A stretch of DNA of 64,000 bases from Elusimicrobia bacterium RIFOXYA2_FULL_47_53 (lineage in GTDB: Bacteria > Elusimicrobiota > Endomicrobiia > Endomicrobiales > XYA2-FULL-47-53), in the NCBI GenBank assembly GCA_001800315.1, contig MGVE01000006.1, positions 186,001-250,000 on the forward strand, written 5' to 3'. The notes under the pieces were generated by a model. The model saw only the letters and a program-made list of their open reading frames with translations. It ran no database searches and was not told the DNA's origin. Positions 63,001 through 64,000 of the stretch are shown here, in pieces (positions within the stretch are counted from its first letter, which is position 1; each line of letters begins with the position of its first letter). The position numbers and the translations under genes were made by a program.

Positions 63001-64000
63001 TCACCGGGCGGCCGTTCTCAATGTATATCTCGGTTTCGGCGTTAGGGTAAAGGTCTAAGTCAAGAAAGCGCTCGTTCCCGAAACTGATGGCTCCGGTTTT
63101 GTCTGTTATAAACTGTCTGATGGTATGGCCTGATAGTTTTGCGAGATCCGCCGGGTTCAATTTCTCAAACCATTTAACAGGCCGGCCCGTGGCGTTTTCG
63201 TAAACAAGCGCGAGCTTTTTGGAGGCCAGCACTTTCCCGTCTGACAGGATTTTTACCTCGGAGGGCAGGCCCCCGACAAGCTCAAGCTCCGCGTCGCGTT
63301 CCGGATAATTGGCAAAAGAAATCACGGCATTGTCTATCCATATCAGGGAGTCTTTGCCGGTCTTTATATTGCGAATAGTGCATTTTTCAAGCCCGAGCCT
63401 CGCGGCGCGCGATAATTCATCCACCGATTCAACAAGCCTGCCGGTTTCGTCGTAAACAAGCGCGAGAGCCTTATTTTCCGTCACTTTCCCGTTCTCAACG
63501 GTCCTTACGCCCGTGACAACTCCTTTTCGCACATCCAGCTCGGCGTAAATACCGCCTTTTTGGGTTTTGCAGATATATTTTCCGCCGATCTGAATCACCC
63601 TGTTTTCCGGAACAAAGAAATCTGTTATTGTATGATTATTAAGCTTAGACAGTTCTTCGGGGCTGAGTTTTTCAAATGAGCCGGTTACTTGACCGGTTTC
63701 GGCGCTGCGTATAATTTTGTACTTTATTTCCTCGTCAAGCCTGCCGTTTTTATAGGCCCGGGCAGCGACAACCACGCCATCCCGTATATCCGCCTCAGCT
63801 TCCAGGTCAGGTTCCCGTCCCACATGATAAGACTTTTCCATGAAGTTCAGCAGCATATTGCCGTCGGTGTGCAGATTTTTCACGGTAGCGTTTTTAAGGG
63901 TTCTCAACTTCGCGAGAGCGGGCTTTTCGGCAGACATGATTATTTTCCCGCTTTGATTGTCGTGAATCGTAATAAGTTTTTTCTCTTCCGAAACTCTGCC
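46358..64000 (-). CDS. Giant multidomain protein, at least 5,880 aa (5' end outside window)
   Basis: One frame stays open from the right edge to a TAA at 46358. The first in-window ATG is at 63937, but 21 more codons continue to the edge and look like part of the first repeat, so the true start lies beyond. Residue numbers count from that Met. Order: 85-aa repeats (to 336), TPR-like helices (350-590), sigma-70-like regions 2 and 4 (592-795), membrane linker (divergent copy, ~830-945), CofD/YvcK-like (~956-1380), HAD-like (~1455-1700), linker, amidoligase-like (~2293-2423), HEAT-like (2660-3036), linker, B12-binding/radical SAM (~3234-3660), linker, kinase-like (~4408-4546), histidine-kinase ATPase (~4746-4886), polytopic membrane domain (~4893-5232) and an unrecognised C-terminus. 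Membrane helices make it an integral membrane protein. Whether it is processed is unknown. No frameshift or stop interrupts it. Confidence 0.92.
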   Translation of the reverse strand, partial: GRVSEEKKLITIHDNQSGKIIMSAEKPALAKLRTLKNATVKNLHTDGNMLLNFMEKSYHVGREPDLEAEADIRDGVVVAARAYKNGRLDEEIKYKIIRSAETGQVTGSFEKLSPEELSKLNNHTITDFFVPENRVIQIGGKYICKTQKGGIYAELDVRKGVVTGVRTVENGKVTENKALALVYDETGRLVESVDELSRAARLGLEKCTIRNIKTGKDSLIWIDNAVISFANYPERDAELELVGGLPSEVKILSDGKVLASKKLALVYENATGRPVKWFEKLNPADLAKLSGHTIRQFITDKTGAISFGNERFLDLDLYPNAETEIYIENGRPVSVKYLKDKDGEPIFDVNGQPLEILLNNDIKNQMRKKSPAAQARRASYLQKLYDSAVELFIKGEDRAARRKFAYIVVRGRSLPSANLAEQNLAYKAQNYLERINGIIAAERTAGLSSEQDEVFNSQYRMAESLFAAGHFAEAMELFTHLKKTAKNDYPLTAVVSARISDSRASVKLESALSLMVQKRFGEATAQLKSFRQNRDPYLAEMSKRLMNECKGWELYETVNKLYKSGRYKDALKKAKALMKKADKTTNVYGAARHLAELSMARTAGTEATPGQIFIKPEIDRAVENEMFRILGLKNNADRKAEARKHIIGNYIWLVRNIVVNNYARYDLFSQDELISEGLLALYDLIDRYIADGLFGNISFEKYVQGELGAALDLAARELNRARFKEKSLDEKISSKDGEGPTKLERMTYDDSDYSLAVEENDEIRVLLGRLEAADRLVVEKVLTKGYTAQEAANSAGISEDEALAIIKRAYSILMEITAQDEDMLSRKEEEARLRDKKALADEEMLTAPQTRSTFRGFFGGVQLLFGQAPTFAIDHPVINRLIELVFAPLFVPDLFIHAARDDLSDRQAYGLQVIAVLASLTIFYSFYVFSLPLTATLVAAYLSLSIPHFIININESGQETLGWIKNAFTRESPLDAPAEVLIIGGGTGSGKIVELFKGRFKDGIRSITSYMDNGGSSKDIMDDIAFYWAAGKPARRPAREAVRAATIPHPGDVMSAITGGVAEEWKRWFLNARSFEARSFVQLLDSAKVQAAERFKGKVGETELEAFYNRLLPYFKNADNKWKGKIRISGRGHSVKNIIFLAALDAENACPSGWVVPSRYNRALERAMRITGSGSVSVPASPATYRDASFTALLSDGGLLTGQEDITAGYHPASYIEKVAFYDNAGNPVKMPANPKALAMIQNAKRIVIGPGSAFTSIAVNLMADGVARELKKARERGVQIIFIFNATKDMETLNHTPQTLITAIERSINDSLESDYSFGDIVTHVVFNKAPVDDPALADFISGEAREIEEIRSDASRRPLEAGKHALGTFEISREDREFIEAKSIIPVGERLAEISASLQPRDSDGSRAAQSYHYSLPRLAEIFSRIETGLLPSASTKRPRAEQTAGINGQDIVIREGGRSTIDISRAPVPTKKDAMKDYLRKTGFRASGGIYIGNQTDSINERDGILCGIDGLTVLAVDEDQHRVIPEAVAIGSGIDAAQKELQRIFNLPAGELPKFIALDIDDTILGKKDVIVNGQKKTVYENLYEDRYEMAVVLAALYNRGVRLAFFTDRNSATAMSSVLVPLQQMIDSQQGRAKNEIYLYVSGMTTKFISRRNRNGAWALKPDKAYSSRSRISGQNAREITDILGEVAEENGQIKLTGMLGRLYKIYAVKNSEGKYVLRDEFRDLYPSIALGVTPGGNVGYPVIEKRDQGADGSVSQIAISPLFSSPLIDARKDFRALTVSALAASLKGRDFALRKGLVKPQQEEETLDGKTTKSTLPALVTDEKVMDRWTELTIAPFWLPDIVFHTLQILINFLLGKPDWPRLAGAGAIWTATYLAWHFTQNAYIAYLANASTHALYNLLFGSGTKAGKPLTVGEDGFGIKPSETGDENILIPTEKNPLITSAGGLLVRPDAVDNRRIIPVTDAAIVALINGKDAAGIGRAVDLLDKLERAAIVLPAQKESKKTETEVVRASAEESARYGVSGETKLGTEFANKNGVLIASMGAEQLPLLMNRYLESVRMEDERGERGRGRVNDEYADYALQKGADSEYRLLWDMIFGKEFNAKKFSKRYNNLGGNSKRRMAVSARRAAGFVYSNMINGVLKGDDRAGEVRDATQKAFTRFIIRADASGADKLAKELRYQLLEILSARVNLAVAGYTDYLKALNTSDAEHPGARIAAFREIYFKDFVPEFRSLVRILGRSREWDEAAKSKLLEIAEKVIVFEECAGELRWISGVFEGEGDKRLKERYDLISPLLGETKFEPIPGITRKFGIELEMNADEEEDYLIDNGKQKSWNGLKIFFKKLGADYNASMHIHCDRGAYESEITAEQKRNLYTIALFLDGYLCAINTHNGEEIGGRQLILPYLFVVTENHMDAKVFYHHNIINFSRDHNTIESRFLMTPVRALPLNNRARAQYIRDALTVSDGLTRAIMEGGVTGLEDVVLPVFASGYEQRIDFSNLDRALKAVFGENRAAILSFKRLLLYSGRNAIPIDESDMRSRKTIENEVKSYYFLRGKLGVYKRLASGGRRHIWDGVVEEKHAKRVKEMLGRISAVGRQKDKVTDIIKGLNTETKLEISEGLEALNERAVNMDGKNKFYEAWEKGNLSLEKLPDMLNRKKTQQFYIALYKAIERIIITKDERGEDVAKLLDMLFDAVRKEEKDRSFGSAAIVTVGNVLSAKVERGEDISKWLNMLLNLAREEGRERNRNFAETAWNAIGDVISIKAERGEDVSEILKLLGNKDTNNATIILEARVGMLSCIRKIITRAGTRTEDVSEGINILRDLYEDKFLSNDLRGMAIVNIGVSMSERAELGKDVSEGVNILFNLPGDIMLPVELRATALRTIGNFAGGAVNKEIVNKALILMEDIFKDKTGPGLLRRTSIKVLGEVLSENAAQTGHVNRWLDVLARAVRDKDLAFIDSLVLIQNIGTAISAKGLEDKDIYEGLRVLEGLAREEKISEELRETAMDKIRDVVSLEATRNKDVSEGIKVLERLVTGEGVTGNIRWNAHGVLGRVELIQSEFAERKQNGQDSKSGGGGEIIIEILANIDPSTYKNTGGIKPAEPPRANEINNGTHLTLESTYKIGKWYFKNFRKSNPQYKEMLSNEPQMKRWVELKFAPFWLPDIVLHTLQILINFLLGKPDWPRLAGAGAIWTATYLAWHFTQNAYIAYLANASTHALYNLLFGSGTKAIKPLTVGEDSSDINMVDNESVKVTLSFFSKIRDTSKIDNPLSIAVLGGTLKNTFKDSVKVSMVHYLEEGDVQKIIERINQEKPKILGLSLGFGSLRELFAVMAYVNSLPKSERPIVIAGNIVASYNVDFILEKFPEVMVCVGMGEEAMIDTVKFAKGNIPKSAIHNVSYIDENGIRRNGPRSSNSIENIGIPLPDILPAVVNSGGVVYMETSRGCPFNCAICDRKPFLEGGWKGRPINSIIEDIIEASKLGVRNINFVDEDLFAGGVERVLDLADRIIDEKKKGNIHPGLIFGTSASVRNVYRQNDSDFENEKRLNAYKKLYAAGLRVLFIGIESGSPAQLKRYGKAATVAENEEAIARIESMGIYVVPGFIMVDPLVTTEEVKENISFLKKTGMDSRITYPLKMYIPMTQSRFTAQLIDLGLIDKDTYDPNRLAYEYSFKDKDISEIINLIKQWEESQAMFFWELKIIFRSAKFGEIKSEEQLLIRQLIDEQTRILLDYLQEMVELSENERKSATITSAVSMKFGERLLGDFTKTLKYISDEKITLGGNELKSIIYRGMIREVVRLYLIDKTFTVSDIQKIVNGKFGYEADVNALSENLAVFEEDGRIIKTDNNRFMAGPEFSEFKDIPWPDLPRQSVHSSPNTDRSGLYAGVSSTGKVHSTEEISSDENGSRLTHASTYKIGRWYFKNFRKSNPQYKETLSNEPQMKRWVELKFAPFWLPDIVLHTLQILINFLLGKPDWPRLAGAGAIWTATYLAWHFTQNAYIAYLANASTHALYNLLFGSGTKAGKPLIFGKEITSSGKMSENEDFINRIPAVENGLISPEQMEYYLQNKEIINPKSLGISLRYAASGPDIASPLFIADATEMEFIDKLGYDGNGLQALIEKWDDIELDVYESHPAAYYEYRNHLGYWPIQLVDSYMEELIVLELKALGVKQNDILPISVNTDGSAVLKFWWAYPGAEKPKMRSITLKKGDITGVDYLTPVDVYLQKASLSVNNKIEKFIDVVTASSKVIVIGPDISEKKLNKNFRSVWEKITSQWRNGERGVKLDLLNDEINNAFEKVMAGKFASTYDWELELWQKEGVADGASVPVAETGEYRTKMPPAIEHLLKRAAESTEKVVKDEGILNYIERKRRDNFVYLPTMAIRSEDLPVGYSTVGGLRAARETGDTNFTADNLPLLENVNFPGKEIILGSAHFSGGNAVVRVGWLDDGTPVALRKLTRKDSPRKLEKEFLQDYKGAVTADRLGIGPKVYGVYRDSEDKLNIVMDIVPGEMPFAGRNNITLQTYLELKEARARLNAKGLDFDRDIQYHISNDGHIRIIDQREVLGVERNDRRYAGEIHSLLRYADEVVAYAILEEIERGEPQLLELLPAIYSKKTVSSKANVQPVFEKDELETKLTALELDTRKNIVKHTMRIHDLALIPEFKKKIIEVSNRGENKINPRRFQELSAAYVNKIWEAKDKNKQSNERIISEQLDSLARELVLELDNIKARLTEKDNDLLNMVDELQNIIEDSRELTTINNEVFEQQLRSITREDALLEFNWGGDKTEILGNKGALSRIFKNLLKNSQEASYDYEIYLLMKHAQTDWKPLREIRVSEDDDNWIIVFSDNGPGIPEELLKDNRLFNPGETSKEGGLSGYGLAICKDMVESMNGTISIHSVKDKGAAFTIVLPKKINTPLTLTSTYAIGRFVFGKALRAAFGISEYKPAIIRGINKFGLWLTVLYIGISIFYILPAFPGLLAPFAVLVAGGWLLNSSILAGKWLSERAAALENKYAAIRAIPKIVRTNFAFVIPATAAIPFIHFALSNLGYDGVGSAGHIYKVAIAFATAFVASWMSRARLSQGKGLSNKINLMKRGVTDPGGFREIIRWSFKSLLTSYYRYIFLYGFFMAGYFTPALAGQGEVMGIFARVIFDVGFVSPLVNTGLRVLTMELAIHKISIRGLFLGEYDKPGVKNVVSNLWNRYARLMGYNTLYWTAAMTVGWSLDDAMRTYFPYFDSANVLIFLHAFVFSTIWNMFLFDYFSKPSTIEALKEPDEPAVKPEKKSGDGEIKTQKTGRRAFGAVSIISMLKNLPEFVSSLFFKVSSHSYLNWHFVKFSALSKAVKEFGAASVDEQGRIYTNIYVLEKMPESGKGWNLKNTGVKINGSPLWASTRAGALVMFADGAEPGEIEAELNALVTDETRLRGSARISARLKNMLAAVKSPVLRQADISSMGFKPGIIIDHNRPAKAVTYDRQGSLVVSSDYFEGAASGVSGAIEVKLSELMTIRNAESVAMPQNIYINMDNIFSIKEFTANLEAFNAAGNGQMIVSPEIFSGLSDYEVRRIAGLARKSGVSLCVDLKDNGSRSAYYKEMGFDGYKLASGNETVIYNFTGGAEIRADSISGYSDADSLINKIRNSAEPCKILNLSEMQTLIKGADRDISDRIALTEVLKTAVLSFYNSNIMSREFVRDVAYAWDRDKLPVLTQDAGSLVKSLYGGDRDAALTAMGILGASHPVNAYLEKIKSDISGTLQEKELNKIQEAFLFAIAEKMLAKEKLLNAGAVNGLSDRNLEITLGRSLMTQKAYNTEAAGLEVTADNFMEQNNVNTEEFYARLNDKINQLGMRESEPRAINTTIELITQLAERKASKMREEREDILNAQSIKKVLLAA
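48240..49262 (-). other. Giant protein: polytopic membrane domain
   Basis: Eight or so hydrophobic helices can be seen, for example FGLWLTVLYIGISIFYILPA, GLLAPFAVLVAGGWLL and NVLIFLHAFVFSTIWNMFLF. It opens with LTLTSTYAIGRFVFGKALR, a variant of the LTxxSTYxIG phrase that also opens two of the linker modules. Confidence 0.75.
49280..49700 (-). other. Giant protein: histidine-kinase-type ATPase domain
   Basis: A GHKL ATPase is clear: N box FKNLLKNSQEA, G1 box FSDNGPGIPEE, G2 box GGLSGYGLAICKDMVES, ending GAAFTIVLPKK. A long helical segment precedes it (about 50070-49700) with HTMRIHDLALIPE, the only candidate phosphoacceptor histidine region, which is weak as an H box. Confidence 0.88.
50300..50720 (-). 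other. Giant protein: protein-kinase-like domain
   Basis: GGNAVVRVGWLDDGTPVALRKL resembles the glycine loop and VAIK lysine region (split here at residue ~4408). IVMDIVPGEMP fits the hinge, and DGHIRIIDQRE fits the metal-binding strand. A canonical HRD is missing (FDRDIQYHISN stands in its place), so it may be atypical or inactive. Confidence 0.55.
51926..52270 (-). repeat. Giant protein: membrane linker module, copy 4
   Basis: This 345-bp unit encodes STYKIGRWYFKNFRK, MKRWVELKFAPFWLPDIVLH and two hydrophobic helices ending HALYNLLFGSGTKAG. It aligns without gaps to 54293-54637 with about 13 mismatches by eye, many of them third-position. Confidence 0.92.
52400..54235 (-). other. Giant protein: B12-binding-like and radical SAM domains
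   Basis: A Rossmann-like B12-binding fold (ILGLSLGFGSLRELF, IVIAGNIVASYNVDFIL) lacks the cobalamin-binding DxHxxG. The radical SAM core follows with SRGCPFNCAICDR (CxxxCxxC, near 53660), NFVDEDLFAGG and LFIGIESGSPAQLKRYGK. A winged-helix-like end (VSDIQKIVNGKFGYEADVNA) closes the block. Its base composition is visibly more AT-rich than the flanking linkers. Confidence 0.85.
54293..54637 (-). repeat. Giant protein: membrane linker module, copy 3
   Basis: The unit is the same as at 51926-52270, with the same length and frame. It opens LTLESTYKIGKWYFKNFRKS and ends FGSGTKAIKPLTVGED. The VGED tail is shared with the copy at 58250. Confidence 0.92.
54830..55960 (-). other. Giant protein: HEAT-like helical repeats
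   Basis: Roughly eight helical pairs of ~45-50 residues share a motif of the type RGEDVSEGxxIL followed by RxxAxxxIGxxxS. They form an alpha-solenoid that probably binds other proteins. Examples are RAELGKDVSEGVNILF and ATRNKDVSEGIKVLERLV. Confidence 0.8.
56670..57060 (-). other. Giant protein: amidoligase/GCS2-like domain
   Basis: Three spaced motifs match the carboxylate-amine ligase amidoligase group: FGIELEMNADEEED, SMHIHCDRGAY and HNTIESRFLM. These give the E-x-E, H-x-H and N/T-x-E-x-R metal/ATP residues. Such enzymes form amide bonds on peptides or cell-wall-like substrates. Confidence 0.65.
58250..58515 (-). repeat. Giant protein: membrane linker module, copy 2
   Basis: Over 58250-58482 the DNA is almost identical to the copies at 51926 and 54293. 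Upstream in the protein it diverges to RWTELTIAPFWLPDIVFHTL but remains homologous. Confidence 0.9.
58850..59575 (-). other. Giant protein: HAD-like hydrolase domain
   Basis: The nucleophile motif FIALDIDDTILGKK (near 59310) and motif II LAFFTDRNSAT are clear. A lysine in RNGAWALKPDKAY may be motif III. An N-terminal part, GIYIGNQTDSINERDG with GIDGLTVLAVDE, looks like a cap or a degenerate sugar-phosphatase unit. Confidence 0.75.
59800..61071 (-). other. Giant protein: CofD/YvcK-like domain
   Basis: VLIIGGGTGSGKIVELF, SYMDNGGSSKDIMDD and KRIVIGPGSAFTSIAVNLM are the glycine-rich and phosphate-binding signatures of the 2-phospho-L-lactate transferase/gluconeogenesis-factor family. DGGLLTGQEDI and VVFNKAPVDDPAL also fit. 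About 420 residues, which is complete for the family. Confidence 0.85.
61110..61445 (-). repeat. Giant protein: divergent membrane linker module, copy 1
   Basis: RLIELVFAPLFVPDLFIHAA followed by hydrophobic helices parallels RWVELKFAPFWLPDIVLHTL in the other three copies, but the DNA is not similar. It is probably an ancient copy of the same module. Confidence 0.6.
61553..62163 (-). other. Giant protein: sigma-70-like regions 2 and 4
   Basis: HIIGNYIWLVRNIVVNNYAR, DELISEGLLALYDLIDRY and NISFEKYVQGELGAALD follow region 2 of sigma-70 factors. After a linker (KSLDEKISSKDGEGP), LEAADRLVVEKVLTKGYTAQ and AANSAGISEDEALAIIKRAY follow region 4, including its helix-turn-helix. Region 3 is reduced or absent, as in ECF-type sigma factors. 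Confidence 0.75.
62170..62890 (-). other. Giant protein: TPR-like helical region
   Basis: Several helix pairs fit the TPR pattern, for example YRMAESLFAAGHFAEAMELF, ALSLMVQKRFGEATAQLKSF and VNKLYKSGRYKDALKKAKAL. It probably mediates protein contacts next to the sigma-like domain. Confidence 0.75.
62930..64000 (-). other. Giant protein: ~85-aa beta-rich repeats
   Basis: Four units are visible (ending at residues ~81, 167, 252 and 336). Each has L-S/N-x-x-x-L-x-K-L-x-x-x-T-I, an acidic A-E-x-E/D strand, a GxxVxV turn and LALVYxxxTGR or similar. The first continues beyond the window edge. I do not recognise the family; WG/MORN-type repeats are the nearest analogy. Confidence 0.7.

Noticed and set aside
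46358-64000. Polyketide or nonribosomal peptide synthase, or giant surface adhesin
   Set aside because: No ketosynthase, adenylation, condensation or carrier-protein motifs, and no Ig-like or cadherin-like repeats. The domains are mostly cytoplasmic enzymes and signalling modules.

Overview
The window looks like part of the chromosome of an uncultured, anaerobic, motile or surface-sensing diderm bacterium. I see a hydrogenase/heterodisulfide-reductase module, many 4Fe-4S proteins, no oxygen-dependent enzymes, periplasmic binding proteins with signal peptides, and one open reading frame of more than 5,880 codons. Giant multidomain ORFs of this type, CofD-like and HAD-like enzymes included, are what I associate with Omnitrophota and neighbouring phyla such as Elusimicrobiota. 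That placement is an inference and is uncertain. I found no rRNA, tRNA, CRISPR array or insertion sequence.

Region 1 (1-25.5 kb, all minus strand) is a long chemotaxis locus. In transcription order it reads cheW, a small two-CW protein, three successive pairs of [periplasmic binding protein, then chemoreceptor], an HdrA-MvhD-MvhG-MvhA electron-bifurcating-type hydrogenase module with maturation protease, short HypA and TusA, a soluble chemoreceptor, cheR, cheY, cheB, cheA, a response regulator-PAS protein, an FtsA-like actin-fold ATPase and another response regulator. None of the binding proteins has a permease or ATPase gene nearby, so they probably feed the receptors instead of transporters. 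A strong sigma70-type promoter followed about 175 nt later by a textbook intrinsic terminator lies upstream of cheW. This is a candidate small RNA or attenuated leader.

Region 2 (25.5-32.8 kb) holds argS, an MFS permease, a small basic duplicated protein with a perfect Shine-Dalgarno sequence, a small HTH protein behind a consensus TTGACA-17-TATAAT promoter, a DnaQ-type exonuclease fused to a WYL domain, and a membrane metallophosphoesterase. Several genes here have the -10 box so close to the ATG that the mRNA should be leaderless or nearly so.

Region 3 (33.0-36.4 kb) is a tightly packed operon arsR-arsC-acr3-hgcA-hgcB. HgcA carries the cap-helix motif NVWCAAGK and HgcB carries CIECGAC plus a C-terminal CC. 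These are the hallmarks of mercury methylation, and here they sit behind an arsenic-responsive regulator.

Region 4 (36.8-46.1 kb) holds a PilZ protein, an Ldh-type dehydrogenase, a DUF190/CrcB fluoride pair, gatC-gatA-[serine hydrolase]-gatB and a UvrD/PcrA helicase.

Region 5 (46.4-64.0 kb) is one uninterrupted gene, open at the right edge. It encodes in order 85-aa repeats, TPR-like helices, a sigma-70-like region 2/region 4 pair, a CofD/YvcK-like domain, a HAD phosphatase-like domain, an amidoligase-like domain, HEAT-like repeats, a B12-binding-like radical SAM domain, a kinase-like domain, a histidine-kinase-type ATPase, a polytopic membrane domain and an unrecognised C-terminus. The catalytic blocks are separated by copies of one membrane-type linker. 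The DNA of two copies differs at only about 13 of 345 positions, and a third matches over about 230 bp. This suggests recent cassette-like domain shuffling and is the most unusual feature of the window.

Most intergenic gaps (20.3-20.9, 26.0-26.5, 28.2-28.6, 32.8-33.1, 36.4-36.8, 43.0-43.3, 43.6-43.8, 46.1-46.35 kb) are filled by a few families of dispersed repeats that also generate spurious short ORFs.
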